64,000 bases of DNA, from NCBI GenBank assembly GCA_963836005.1, contig CAWIHS010000005.1:248001-312000 (forward strand). The letters run 5' to 3'. The translations under genes were made by a program, and so were the position numbers. The notes beneath the pieces were generated by a model that was given only the letters and a program-made list of their open reading frames with translations, ran no database searches and was not told the origin of the DNA. The number at the start of each line of letters is the position of its first letter. Position 1 is the first letter of the stretch. This document shows positions 18,715 through 28,299 of the stretch, in pieces. The stretch comes from CAWIHS01 sp963836005. Lineage in GTDB: Bacteria; Pseudomonadota; Gammaproteobacteria; GRL18.

Positions 18715-18996
18715 GTAACTGCTCAACGTACCCAAGATTCTATATGTAAGTGATTGCTGTCAGGAGTTTACATCAGAAGACGGTAACTTCTCAAAAAGTC
18801 CATGCAGTTTAAGTTCCTTACCCCTTTCAGGGGGAAGGCCAGGATGGGGGTCGTGTGTATAATCAAACACTTAACCCCCACCCTAACCCTCCCCCTGATA
18901 GGGGAGGGGAACTTGCACGGACTTATTGAGAAGCTACAGAAGACGCCGTAAATACCTGACAGCAATTACGTTGTTAATACTACGCTGAATAGTTAC
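18715..18996. mobile_element. MITE-like element, family D, interrupted by a family-B element
   Basis: Opens GTAACTGCTCAACGTA and closes TACGCTGAATAGTTAC, with an inner second arm TGATTGCTGTCAGG...CCTGACAGCAAT. At 18783-18937 it is split by a complete B element with its own perfect duplication. D's outer flanks (AATTATCA and CATAATTA) do not match, so its own target duplication has decayed or the ends were rearranged. It starts 26 bases upstream of the djlA start, in the likely promoter region. Confidence 0.8.
18783..18937. mobile_element. MITE-like element, family B, with exact 8-bp duplication, nested in family D
   Basis: 155 bases, opening GTAACTTCTCAAAAAGTCC and closing GGACTTATTGAGAAGCTAC. 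AGAAGACG occurs immediately on both sides (18775-18782 and 18938-18945). Removing the element and one duplication rejoins the D element into AGAAGACGCCGTAAATACC, as seen in inverted form in other D copies. Confidence 0.92.
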
Positions 18997-19287
18997 CATA
19001 ATTATTTAAAGATTTATTCAACATCTAAGCCAACCAACAGCATGTTACTTTGCCGTACTGATAAACATCTGCTGTTATTTTCTCGTATTATGCTAAAGTT
19101 TTAAGTGCAGTGGTAGCGGATATCTTATGCCTGTGCTTTATTATCTGTATTAAAAATCAGTTCAAAATGCTCATTTACTGTTTGCAAACTCTGCATTTTG
19201 GCTTATTTTCAGCTTGATATGATGTAGCATCATTAAATGTGAAAAAGCCTTCACCCTGTTAAATGTCTACTATTAAAAGGTATTAAC

Positions 19288-19638
19288 ATGTCACATTCAA
19301 ATTGTCTTTTTTGTCAGATCATTGAAAAAAAAGTTCCCTCAAACATAGTTTATGCTGATGAACGGGTACATGCCTTTCATGATATTGCTCCTCAGGCTCC
19401 GGTGCACATTTTGATTATTCCCAATCAGCACATTGCCACCGTAAACGATTTTAGCGACGCAGAGAGCACATTATTAGGTCACATGCTCATATGCGCACGA
19501 AACCTTGCCAGAGAATTTGGCGTGTCTGATGATGGTTATCGCCTGAATATAAACTGTAATGCCCACGGTGGTCAAACAGTTTACCACACCCATTTGCACC
19601 TTCTGGCCGGACGCCCCTTCAGCTGGCCGCCAGGCTGA
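19288..19638 (+). CDS. HIT family nucleotide-binding hydrolase (HinT-like)
   Basis: A 116-residue histidine-triad protein. The catalytic YHTHLHLLAG (H-x-H-x-H) is near the C-terminus and CLFCQIIEKK..SNIVY is the usual start of HinT. Relatives hydrolyse purine nucleoside phosphoramidates. Complete; the about 290 bases upstream (18997-19287) are AT-rich with no visible gene. Confidence 0.93.
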   Translation: MSHSNCLFCQIIEKKVPSNIVYADERVHAFHDIAPQAPVHILIIPNQHIATVNDFSDAESTLLGHMLICARNLAREFGVSDDGYRLNINCNAHGGQTVYHTHLHLLAGRPFSWPPG

Positions 19639-19677
19639 TTGATGCACGGTCTGGCATGCTATTCTGGAATCCTTGAT

Positions 19678-20097
19678 TTAATCTCTGGCATCATCAGCAA
19701 TATGAATGATGATATTGCGTTTAGCCGCATGATAGCGATGTTCCCAGAGATAAAGCCCCTGCCAGGTTCCCAATACCAGCCTGTTTTGCAGCACAGGTAT
19801 TGCAATTGAAGTAGCGGTAAGAGCAGATTTGATATGTGCCGGCATATCGTCTGCGCCTTCCAGCGTGTGGGTATAAAGAGGATCATTTTCTTTAACCAGA
19901 CGATTGAGCCAGTTTTCCAGATCATGCTTTGCCGAAGGATCAGCGTTTTCCTGAATGATCAAACTGGCCGAGGTGTGTTGTACAAACACCGTGCATAGAC
20001 CCTGATCAATAGCAGACTCATAAACCACCGCTTCAACCTGCCGGGTAATGGCGTGTAAACCTTGTGAACTCACGGCTACCTGAATTGACTTTATCAT
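19678..20097 (-). CDS. YjbQ family protein (UPF0047)
   Basis: A 139-residue protein with the family motifs VFVQHTSASLIIQENADP and LVLGTWQGLYLWEHR. Some YjbQ proteins are annotated as having thiamine-phosphate synthase side activity; the true role is unsettled. Converges with the HIT gene 40 bases away. Confidence 0.9.
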   Translation of the reverse strand: MIKSIQVAVSSQGLHAITRQVEAVVYESAIDQGLCTVFVQHTSASLIIQENADPSAKHDLENWLNRLVKENDPLYTHTLEGADDMPAHIKSALTATSIAIPVLQNRLVLGTWQGLYLWEHRYHAAKRNIIIHIADDARD

Positions 20098-20217
20098 AGC
20101 ACTTCACACGCGATATTAAACGGTTTGTAACTGCTCAGCATCTTCATCTTTCATTTTCCAGTCTACATAACAAAGGGGGGTTATACACGAATAACTTCAT
20201 TTTGCCTGATTTTTGAA

Positions 20218-20343
20218 TATACTCTTTATCCTTGAAAATGCAGGTTCATTGTCTGCGCCCTTCAGCCCAATCATGTATTATTTATACACTCATGGGCTTC
20301 AGGACTTGACGGCTTCCCTGCATTTCCAATGATTTCGAGTATA
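20218..20343. mobile_element. MITE-like element, family C, copy 2 (126 bp)
   Basis: Same length and almost the same sequence as the copy at 17047-17172. It lies in the 361-base gap between the divergent YjbQ and CBS genes; the rest of that gap shows nothing recognisable. Confidence 0.85.
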
Positions 20344-20458
20344 AAGCTTATGCACATATTGAATTTTATCATTTTCTTGACTATTTTTACTCTATATCAG
20401 CGATTCATTTATCGACCTGCCAATTAAACAGGCGATTCAATTTTGGAGATCCCCAGCT

Positions 20459-21055
20459 ATGCCATGTAATTATCAACCACTGGAGGTAATGCCGCTTCGA
20501 GCAGCAGCTACACTCTGCCAGCCTGCATTCCTGCATGATGGAAAGGTGGCTCTTGAAGATCCGGCTACCACAGTAATGACCGATTTGACCATGATAGCGG
20601 CTGTTACGATCGATCCATCATGCAGCCTGAATGAGGCCACTGAAAAAATGATCAGCATGAACGTTAAACTGCTGTTTGTTACCGATTCAAATAATCGGAT
20701 TATTGGCCTGCTCACCAATAGTGATCTTCAGGGCGAAAGACCTATTCAGTTTCAGCAAATGAATGGCGTATCACGTGCAGAAATATTAGCTCTGGACATT
20801 ATGACAGGTGTCGACCATATTGACGCCCTTGATTATTCAGCCGTCAGGAAGGCAAAGGTCGGTGATATTGCCCTTACCATGAAAGATCTGCATCGTCAGC
20901 ATGCTTTGATCGTAGAAGAACACGGAGGCATCCGATATGTCAGGGGTATTTTTTCTACCACTCATATCAGTAAATTACTGGGTGTACAGATAGATACCTT
21001 TGAAATGGCATCATCTTTCGCTGATCTGGGCAGGATCCTGGGTTGTATGCCGTAA
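20459..21055 (+). CDS. CBS-domain protein
   Basis: A 198-residue protein with two CBS motifs, about 45-95 (TDLTMIAAVTIDPSCSLNEATEKMISMNVKLLFV.., then IIGLLTNSDL) and about 118-178 (VGDIALTMKDLHRQHALIV.., IRYVRGIFSTTHI). No enzymatic domain is attached. CBS pairs usually sense adenylate nucleotides; the partner is unknown. Single gene with no operon partners. Confidence 0.8.
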   Translation: MPCNYQPLEVMPLRAAATLCQPAFLHDGKVALEDPATTVMTDLTMIAAVTIDPSCSLNEATEKMISMNVKLLFVTDSNNRIIGLLTNSDLQGERPIQFQQMNGVSRAEILALDIMTGVDHIDALDYSAVRKAKVGDIALTMKDLHRQHALIVEEHGGIRYVRGIFSTTHISKLLGVQIDTFEMASSFADLGRILGCMP

Positions 21056-21079
21056 TGCATCAAATACAGGCCGCTGAAT

Positions 21080-21409
21080 CTATTGCTCTAATTGTTTAAT
21101 AATATCCAGATACTGCTTTTCTTTTTTACCCCAGAAATACATCATAAATGCAACAAACATAATGATGAAAAACAAGGCTGAGATTGCTGATGAACCTGTC
21201 ACGGCAATTTCAGCCAGTTGCTGATACGAGAGGGATTTGGCTTTTAACTGTGCCAGCAGAGCATCGGGACTTACCAGCACTGGTTTTAACCAATATATCA
21301 GCCCCCATGCCGCTAGTGCTGACAAACCAATGCTCCAGCTGATATAGCCTGAAACCCGCTGGAATAATGAACGTTTGAAAATGAACTGTTGCTGCGTCTC
21401 ACTAAGCAT
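21080..21409 (-). CDS. Hypothetical membrane protein with two helices
   Basis: A 109-residue protein with hydrophobic helices around 21-43 and 70-92 and a lysine- and glutamate-rich tail (GKKEKQYLDIIKQLEQ). I do not recognise the family. Convergent with the CBS gene and divergent from the chaperone gene. Confidence 0.55.
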   Translation of the reverse strand: MLSETQQQFIFKRSLFQRVSGYISWSIGLSALAAWGLIYWLKPVLVSPDALLAQLKAKSLSYQQLAEIAVTGSSAISALFFIIMFVAFMMYFWGKKEKQYLDIIKQLEQ

Positions 21410-21529
21410 ATTAATTTCCTGAAGTACTTCTTTTTTATTAGCATCGGCCTTATTATACCTTAGCGAATAATGTTTTCATTTTTTACGCTTTTGTATCGGC
21501 TTAATTTTCTTTCTGAGTTTTGAACACCC

Positions 21530-22462
21530 ATGTCACAAAAAAATTATTATAAAATTCTCGGTCTTGATAAAAACGCATCAGAGCAGGATATAAAAAAGCA
21601 GTATCGTCGTCTGGCCAAAAAATACCACCCCGATGTGAGCAAATTAAACGATACAGAGGAACGTTTTAAAGAAATCAATGAGGCCTATGATGTACTGAAA
21701 GACAAAACTAAAAAAGCCAATTATGATCGTTTTGGTTCCTCTGACGGCAATCCCTTTCATGGCGGCTTTACTCCTCCTCCGGGCGGCGCAACTCAGGGTG
21801 GTTTTGGTCAGGGCAGTTTCAACCAGGGTGGGTTTGGTGATTTCTTTGAGCAGATATTTACCGGTTCCAGAGGCGGCACGCGTTTCAATACAGCAGGCTC
21901 ACAGTCCGGCGGTTTCTCCCAGCATCATAAGGGTAAAGATCAGAGCGTTAATATCTATGTCGATCTTGAGGATGCCTATCATGGAGCCAACCGGACCCTG
22001 AATGTGCGTATCCCTGGCGAGCAGGGTACTAAAAAACTCAAAGTCAAAATTCCTAAAGGGATCAAGGAACATCAAAAAATCAGACTGGCCGGTCAGGGGG
22101 GCACGGGGCAGCAGCTAAATGGCGACCTCATGCTCGAAGTCAATTTTAACAAACATCGCTACTTCAGCGTAGAAGGTAAGGATATCAGCATAACATTACC
22201 CATTGCTCCGTGGGAAGCGGCGCTGGGTACTAGCCTTGCCATCCCGACGCTTGGAGGCCAGGTAGAAATGAAACTGCCGGCCAATACCCGCGGCGGTAAA
22301 AAATTGCGCTTAAAAGGCCGGGGACTTCCAGGCAAAGACCCCGGGGATCAATATGTGAAGCTGGAAATTGTGACTCCGGATGCAGCTACAGATGAGCTCA
22401 AATCATTATACGAGCAGTTAAAACAGGAGAGCCAGTTTAATCCAAGAGAAAACTTTGCATAA
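21530..22462 (+). CDS. DnaJ-class co-chaperone (CbpA-like)
   Basis: A 310-residue type-II J protein. The J domain (3-70) has HPD in KKYHPDVSKL; a glycine/phenylalanine-rich linker (about 75-130) follows; there is no cysteine-rich zinc domain, and the two C-terminal beta domains end in RLKGRGLPGKDPGDQYVKLEI. It stimulates DnaK. The architecture is that of CbpA rather than DnaJ; no cbpM neighbour is visible. Confidence 0.9.
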   Translation: MSQKNYYKILGLDKNASEQDIKKQYRRLAKKYHPDVSKLNDTEERFKEINEAYDVLKDKTKKANYDRFGSSDGNPFHGGFTPPPGGATQGGFGQGSFNQGGFGDFFEQIFTGSRGGTRFNTAGSQSGGFSQHHKGKDQSVNIYVDLEDAYHGANRTLNVRIPGEQGTKKLKVKIPKGIKEHQKIRLAGQGGTGQQLNGDLMLEVNFNKHRYFSVEGKDISITLPIAPWEAALGTSLAIPTLGGQVEMKLPANTRGGKKLRLKGRGLPGKDPGDQYVKLEIVTPDAATDELKSLYEQLKQESQFNPRENFA

Positions 22463-22615
22463 AGCCGCAAGGGTTTATTTTGAACTAAAATAAAAGATTC
22501 TGGTCACACTAGAGGTGGATGCTTATATATTTTGAATTCGCACTCAACAGTCCATTAATGAAAGAAACCTGACCTTTGATCTTGCAAGAACCTTAATAGA
22601 TTAAATACCCCTACT

Positions 22616-24025
22616 ATGAAAAAAAACATTTTATTCTCAGCACTCTCTTTACTAGTTTTCGGCTCACTTTTTCTGAGCCCCATTCAGGCGGCACTGCCTG
22701 CTTTTTTTGGCAGCCAGGGGGAAAAACCGGTTCCGTCTCTGGCCCCGATGCTGGAAAAAGTCATACCTGCGGTTGTGAATGTCTCTGCGTCTAACAGCAA
22801 TTCCAGCTCTGGTAACAACAGGCTGGAAGAACTGATGCAGGATCCGATTTTAAAACGATTTTTCAACTTTGATTCGCCCCATCATCAACCCAGAAATGAA
22901 GCACGGGCACTGGGTTCCGGTGTTATTGTCAATGCTCAGAAAGGTTATATTCTGACCAATAATCATGTCATTGAAAATGCCAGCGGAATAACGGTAACCC
23001 TGTCAGATGGCCGTAAATTAGATGCCGAACTTCTTGGCACAGACACGCAAACCGATATAGCCGTGCTAAAAGTCAAGGCAGAGAACCTGACTGCTGCCAA
23101 ACTGGCCAACTCAGATAAATTACGGGTCGGTGACTTTACAGTCGCTATTGGTCACCCTTTTGGCCTGGATCAGACGGTGACTTCCGGAATTATCAGTGGC
23201 CTCAGAAGAAGTAATCTGGGCATAGAAGGTTATGAGGACTTTATACAGACTGATGCTTCTATAAACCCGGGTAATTCAGGAGGCGCACTGGTTAATTTGA
23301 AGGGCGAGCTGATTGGTATCAATACGGCCATCTTTTCCAGAAGCGGCGGTAATATAGGTATTGGTTTTGCTATTCCGGTTAATATGGCTAAATCAGTGAT
23401 GTCCCAGCTGGTTAAAAATGGCACGATTGAGCGCGGTGTGCTGGGAGTACAAATTCAGGACCTGACGCCGGAACTTGCCTCAGCTTTTGGCGTTAAGGTC
23501 AATAAAGGAGCCATTGTTGCACAGGTTATTCCAGGTTCTGCAGCCGCAGCGGCTGGAATAAAATCCGGTGATATTATTATTCAGACAGACTCTCGGATCA
23601 TTAACAGCTCATCCGGGCTGCGTAGCTATATTGGCCTGAAAAGTCCTGGTGATAAGGTTAAAATCAAACTCATCAGAGACAACAAGAACATGATCATCAA
23701 TGCCACTATCGGCGGTAAAGAGAAACTCCTGAGCAGCAGTTTGAAGAGTACCGGATTCAATCCTGTGCAGGTCCACCCTGCTCTTGAAGGGGCGGTTTTT
23801 GACAATAACAATAGCAGTCAGGCCGGATTAAACATCATAGATGTTGAGCCTCAATCCCCGGCATGGCATGCCGGATTAAGGAAAGACGATATCATCGTTG
23901 CTATTAATCGACATACAGTAAATTCTCTGGACGACATCCAGCGCCTGGGCAAGTCCGGAAAACCACAAAAACTGGCTCTAAATATTTATCGCGGAAACTC
24001 TGCCCTGTTTATTGTCCTGAGATAA
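22616..24025 (+). CDS. Periplasmic serine protease of the Do (DegP/DegQ) family
   Basis: A 469-residue HtrA protease. Signal peptide 1-25 (cleavage after IQA); trypsin-like domain with catalytic H117 (TNNHVIE), D147 (TQTDIAV) and S221 (NPGNSGGALV); PDZ1 about 275-360 and PDZ2 about 385-465. The Q-linker is short (SNSNSSSGNN), which favours DegQ/MucD-like over E. coli DegP. It degrades or refolds damaged envelope proteins. Monocistronic. Confidence 0.93.
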   Translation: MKKNILFSALSLLVFGSLFLSPIQAALPAFFGSQGEKPVPSLAPMLEKVIPAVVNVSASNSNSSSGNNRLEELMQDPILKRFFNFDSPHHQPRNEARALGSGVIVNAQKGYILTNNHVIENASGITVTLSDGRKLDAELLGTDTQTDIAVLKVKAENLTAAKLANSDKLRVGDFTVAIGHPFGLDQTVTSGIISGLRRSNLGIEGYEDFIQTDASINPGNSGGALVNLKGELIGINTAIFSRSGGNIGIGFAIPVNMAKSVMSQLVKNGTIERGVLGVQIQDLTPELASAFGVKVNKGAIVAQVIPGSAAAAAGIKSGDIIIQTDSRIINSSSGLRSYIGLKSPGDKVKIKLIRDNKNMIINATIGGKEKLLSSSLKSTGFNPVQVHPALEGAVFDNNNSSQAGLNIIDVEPQSPAWHAGLRKDDIIVAINRHTVNSLDDIQRLGKSGKPQKLALNIYRGNSALFIVLR

Positions 24026-24092
24026 AAAACTGCAGGCTGGATTACAATTTAAGCTAATCAAACTTCATTCGCATGATTATGCATATACATTT

Positions 24093-24541
24093 GTAACTAT
24101 TCAGCGTATTTAATATTTGTAACTTCTCAATAAGTCGGTGCAAGATACTCTCCCCCAATCAGGGGGAGGGTTAGGGTGGGGGTTAAGTGCTTGATGATAC
24201 AAGCAACCCCCATCCTGGCCTTCCCCCTCGAAGGGGGAAGGAACTTTAACTGCACGGACTTATTGAGAAATTACTAAGATTTTCACTAAGTGATTGCTGT
24301 CAGGTGATTGTGGAAGGCAGATAATTGCTCCTGTATAATCTGCATTCCCTACATCCAAGCCTACGATGTACAGGGAAGTACAAGTGTCGTGTGAGGCAGG
24401 ATGCCGGGAACGACCATGGATGTATTCACGGCGTCTTCTGGGCAGGTAATTGCTCCATGCATAACCTGCATTTCCCACATCCATGTGGGTCAATAAATAC
24501 CTAATATCAAACACGAACTTAGATATACGCTGAATAGTTAC
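24093..24541. mobile_element. MITE-like element, family D, exact 8-bp duplication, carrying a nested family-B copy
   Basis: 449 bases overall (about 285 without the nested insert and its duplication). Starts GTAACTATTCAGCGTA, ends TACGCTGAATAGTTAC, and is flanked by ATACATTT on both sides (24085-24092 and 24542-24549). The B insert is at 24119-24274. The inside has two diverged copies of a GGCAG(A/G)TAATTGCTCC...CATCCA-like block. Confidence 0.92.
24119..24274. mobile_element. MITE-like element, family B, nested in family D
   Basis: 156 bases, opening GTAACTTCTCAATAAGTC and closing GACTTATTGAGAAATTAC. Flanks TAATATTT (24111-24118) and TAAGATTT (24275-24282) agree at 7 of 8 positions, a slightly decayed target duplication. 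Confidence 0.9.
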
Positions 24542-24589
24542 ATACATTTTTACTTAAATTAATACTTGTGAATCCGACCTAAGATGAAG

Positions 24590-25849
24590 TCAATTCTTCC
24601 ACCAGATAGTCAGCAAAGGTAGATAAGTAATCAGTATCAGCCATATCAGCATAATCATCAGAAACGGGAAAGTAGAACGAAAAACAGTCACAATAGATTT
24701 GCCAAACCGTTGACTGGCAATAAACAGGTTTATGCCTATGGGCGGCGTCATATAACCGATTTCCAGATTTGCGAGAAAAATAATCCCCAGATGCACCGGG
24801 TCAATATTATAGCGCATGGCTAACGGTACAATGAGCGGAACCACCACGACGATAGCAGAAAAGATATCCATCATAGCTCCTACTATCAGCAGAAACACAT
24901 TCAGCACCATTAGAAAATGCAGCGGACTATCAATATATTTTTCCATGACGTCCAGCAGCTTCATCGGCAGTTGAGAGTCAATTAATAAATTGGTCAGCCC
25001 CATGGCCACCCCAAGAATAATCAGGATACTGCCGACTAATTTGACCGTGTCAATCAGTATTTTTGGCAAGTCCTGAAACAAATGTATTTTTTTGAAAATA
25101 ACTATTTCAATAAACAGCACATAGGCCGCAGTCAGTGCTGCCACTTCTGAAATAGTAACATAACCGCCAAAAATACCGATGATGATAAAAAACGGTAAAA
25201 TAATTTCCCAGATACCCTCTTTGACCGCAAGCAGCATTTTAGAAAAACTGAAGTCATGGCGGGTAATATCTATTTTACAGGCGGAAATAAAACTATAGAC
25301 TGACAGCATCAACAACAAAATAAAACCGGGAATAATTCCGGCCAGAAACAGTTCGTCGATACTAACGCCGGAAACAATGCCATAAAGTAAAATAGCCAGA
25401 CTGGGAGGAAACAGCAGCCCCAGAGAACCTGATGTGGTCAGCAGCCCCAGACAAAACCGTTTATCATAATGTGCCTGAATGAATAACGGATAAAGCAGCC
25501 CCCCCAGAGCGATAATAGTGACCCCTGATGCGCCGGTAAATGCCGTAAAAAACGAACAGGACACGATAGTTACAATGGCCAGACCGCCAGGCATCCAGCC
25601 CAACAGCGCGTTAAATAAGTTAATTAAACGGGTGGTACCGCCTCCCGCGGCCAGCGTCATACCGGCAAAGGTAAATAGAGGAATGGCTATAAGATTAGGC
25701 TGCGAGGCCAGTCGATACAGCTCAATGATCAAACCAATCGGATCCAGTTCAGAAGCATAGCTGGCGAATAATCCTCCCGCGCCAAGAACGGCAAACAGGG
25801 GCATACCCACTAAAGCAAGAACAATTAAGATCAGTACATAGATAATCAT
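24590..25849 (-). CDS. dctM: TRAP transporter large permease (DctM)
   Basis: A 419-residue protein with about 12 hydrophobic helices and DctM motifs (PLFTFAGMTLAAGG near 57-70; SGSLGLLFPPSLAILLYG in the middle; IGYMTPPIGINLF near the end). It carries out sodium-driven uptake of an organic acid with DctQ and DctP. It overlaps dctQ by 4 bases (ATGA). The ligand is not readable from sequence. Confidence 0.93.
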   Translation of the reverse strand: MIIYVLILIVLALVGMPLFAVLGAGGLFASYASELDPIGLIIELYRLASQPNLIAIPLFTFAGMTLAAGGGTTRLINLFNALLGWMPGGLAIVTIVSCSFFTAFTGASGVTIIALGGLLYPLFIQAHYDKRFCLGLLTTSGSLGLLFPPSLAILLYGIVSGVSIDELFLAGIIPGFILLLMLSVYSFISACKIDITRHDFSFSKMLLAVKEGIWEIILPFFIIIGIFGGYVTISEVAALTAAYVLFIEIVIFKKIHLFQDLPKILIDTVKLVGSILIILGVAMGLTNLLIDSQLPMKLLDVMEKYIDSPLHFLMVLNVFLLIVGAMMDIFSAIVVVVPLIVPLAMRYNIDPVHLGIIFLANLEIGYMTPPIGINLFIASQRFGKSIVTVFRSTFPFLMIMLIWLILITYLPLLTIWWKN

Positions 25850-26361
25850 GAGTTGTCGATACCAGGTTCCGTTTCAAGCTGTGTATGATCAAATCCGGTA
25901 AGCGACAACAATAGCAGATGCAGAGCTAAGATAAAAAAACCCGCCGGTATGATCAGAGCAAGATACAGAGACCATTGTTCATTGGCCGGAGCATAGCTCC
26001 ATTCATCCAGCCAGAATCGTATGGAATACCAGGTTAAAGTGGCACACACAGCTGCACTGAGAAATAACAGGGGGCGAATGAGTTTTTGCTGCTGTTCCCG
26101 GTTGAGAAAAACAGCCACGATATCAATTTTGATGTGCTTATTATTTTCAGATATCAGTGCCGCACCCATGAAAATGATAAACAGCACCAGGTGTCTTGAA
26201 ATAACATCCAGGTCGGGAAATCCTGTATCAAAAATATTCCGTGCAACGACCTGTATTACAGCAAAAACCAGTAAGAGAAAAAGACTGGAGGCAGCAGTAA
26301 ATTTTTCCACCACGATCAGGTAATGTTTGAATTTAAGGGCAAAGTTTAACCAGAATGTCAT
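25846..26361 (-). CDS. dctQ: TRAP transporter small permease (DctQ)
   Basis: A 171-residue four-helix membrane protein (helices about 22-42, 57-75, 97-117, 137-160) with the DctQ-like FPDLDVISRHLVLFIIFMGAAL. The start overlaps the dctP stop by one base (TAATG) and the end overlaps dctM, so it is tightly coupled. Confidence 0.9.
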   Translation of the reverse strand: MTFWLNFALKFKHYLIVVEKFTAASSLFLLLVFAVIQVVARNIFDTGFPDLDVISRHLVLFIIFMGAALISENNKHIKIDIVAVFLNREQQQKLIRPLLFLSAAVCATLTWYSIRFWLDEWSYAPANEQWSLYLALIIPAGFFILALHLLLLSLTGFDHTQLETEPGIDNS

Positions 26362-27392
26362 TACTGTGAACCTTGTTTGCTCCGAAATTCATCCAGCATC
26401 TTTTCAGTTCGTTTAAATAATTCATCCGGAATATAATTGCTTTTTGCCAGTTTTGCCGCTGCCTGATCACGAATACTCAACATCTCTTTTTGTTCTGCCT
26501 CATTCCAGTCCCACATAAACTTGATGCCGCTTTGTTTTAGTAAATTGATACTTTTTTGATTATCTCGACGAGTCAGCTGCAGAATATTTTCTCCGGCCTG
26601 CTTGCCTGTAGTTTTAAGCAACTGTTGTAAATCGTCAGGCAATTTGTCAAAAAATCGCTTGCTTACCACCAGAGCACCCGTCGCATTGGTCATGGATATG
26701 TTGGTCGCATAGTTGAGTTTGGTATGCCATTGCATAGTTAATGCACCAAACGGGGAATGATAAACTGTATCGATGCTGCCATGTTTTGCTGACAATTGGG
26801 TATAGACATCAATAATGGACAGCGGGACAGGTGAAACCTGAGCCACCTCAGCGAATACCTCACTCACCGGGTCCCCCTGCCATAACCAGATCCTGCGGCT
26901 TTTCAATTCTTCCAGAGAACCAATCGGTTTTTTGGAAAAAAAGTAAATGAAACCGACTTCCGGCCAGCCCAGTAATTCAAACCCCTTTTTCCTGAAGCCA
27001 GTTTCAATTTCAGGCATGAGCTGATCGCGAACAAAATCGGATTCATCCGTATTCTGAAACAGAAAAGGCATTTCAAGCACTCGCGCTGGTGAATAAATAC
27101 GTCCGATCCCATAACCGGTAAAAAAGGCTCCCTGTAACTGATTGCTTCTTATTTTTCGTAAAACATCGGGTTCATCACCCATTACCCCGCCCGGGTAAAT
27201 TTTAAATTTCAGTCGGCCATCACTTTTCTTATAAACTTCATCCGCCCATTTATCCATTTCTTTCATCCAGGCAGTGTCCGCCGGGACAAGCGTGGCCATT
27301 TTGAGGGTGTACTGCTGTTTTGCATGTACAATGGGGACGGTGCACAGCAGCATAATTAATGTCAAAATATGCATGAAACGTATTAAAACCAT
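26361..27392 (-). CDS. dctP: TRAP transporter substrate-binding protein (DctP)
   Basis: A 343-residue periplasmic binding protein. Signal peptide 1-24 (cleavage after VHA); LKMATLVPADTAWMKEMDKWADEVYKKSDGR is the typical opening. The ligand-gripping region is around GALVVSKRFFDKLPDD. The start lies inside the end of tatT (10-base overlap), giving a tatT-dctP-dctQ-dctM operon. TatT-linked DctPs are thought to bind hydrophobic or unusual ligands. Confidence 0.92.
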   Translation of the reverse strand: MVLIRFMHILTLIMLLCTVPIVHAKQQYTLKMATLVPADTAWMKEMDKWADEVYKKSDGRLKFKIYPGGVMGDEPDVLRKIRSNQLQGAFFTGYGIGRIYSPARVLEMPFLFQNTDESDFVRDQLMPEIETGFRKKGFELLGWPEVGFIYFFSKKPIGSLEELKSRRIWLWQGDPVSEVFAEVAQVSPVPLSIIDVYTQLSAKHGSIDTVYHSPFGALTMQWHTKLNYATNISMTNATGALVVSKRFFDKLPDDLQQLLKTTGKQAGENILQLTRRDNQKSINLLKQSGIKFMWDWNEAEQKEMLSIRDQAAAKLAKSNYIPDELFKRTEKMLDEFRSKQGSQ

Positions 27393-28252
27393 TGGTCTTC
27401 CTTTTCAAGTAGCAGACGGGCTTTTTGTTTTGCCACCTCATTCACCAGCGCCTGTTCGGGATAGAGGTTATCATCAGCATTGACGACATTTTCCAGTAAA
27501 CGGTGAAACGCCTGCTGATCATAACGCTGTCGTTCAAGATACTGGGCCATGTACAAATCCACAATCAGCAATTTATTATTGTTATAGGCATTGGCTTTTT
27601 TAAAATAGGCTTCCGATAACTCATAATTACCTCCCAGCATCGGCGAACGGCTGCCGTAATAAACGCCAAAGAAAATATTCGGCCCGCTAAGATAGTAGTG
27701 CTCATCGAGTTCATACACACGCTGCATAAACATAACCGCTCTGGGTAAATCCGCCAGTTTTTCGGCACTATCGCGATTTAAATCTATCCCTCTGGCCCAG
27801 CAGGATGAACTCCAGAACAAGGCCGGAACACTTCTGGAACCCAGTTTCTCAATCGCGACTTCCAGCCCGTCCAGAGAACCCTGCATTTGTGCTTCGCTCA
27901 GCCCCTGTTCCTGCAGTATCTGTTTGGCATGGTTGACACAGCGATCATAGAGCTTAACAGCACGCGGCTGATCTGTCTCTTCCAGGAATGCAAACGCATA
28001 AGCATAATATGCCTGGGCCGCATAAATACGCAGTGCCTGATTTCCAGGATCATTAATCAGCATACCTTCGATTAAGCTTATATTGGCGGGTATAGCATCT
28101 CTGGCCAGCTCAGGATCGGTTTCCTGATACAGGGCGGTCACCCCGCCATCAATCAATGGCATAGCTGCACGGGTGGTTAATTGCCCCATCGAACAGCCCG
28201 TAAGCAAAATGACTGACAGGCAGAGCATGGAAAGTTTCAGGTGGTTGTTCAT
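27383..28252 (-). CDS. tatT: TRAP-associated lipoprotein TatT
   Basis: A 289-residue lipoprotein (lipobox VILLTGCS, lipidated Cys about 20) made of helical TPR-like repeats. In the spirochaete homologue the protein forms a trimer with a central pore that docks the DctP protein. First gene of the operon, overlapping dctP by 10 bases. A family-C element ends up 48 bases upstream of the start. Confidence 0.85.
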   Translation of the reverse strand: MNNHLKLSMLCLSVILLTGCSMGQLTTRAAMPLIDGGVTALYQETDPELARDAIPANISLIEGMLINDPGNQALRIYAAQAYYAYAFAFLEETDQPRAVKLYDRCVNHAKQILQEQGLSEAQMQGSLDGLEVAIEKLGSRSVPALFWSSSCWARGIDLNRDSAEKLADLPRAVMFMQRVYELDEHYYLSGPNIFFGVYYGSRSPMLGGNYELSEAYFKKANAYNNNKLLIVDLYMAQYLERQRYDQQAFHRLLENVVNADDNLYPEQALVNEVAKQKARLLLEKEDQWF

Positions 28253-28299
28253 TTTATTTCCTGATATATGGTGTTGAGCTCCAGGTTTAGTTGCAGGTT

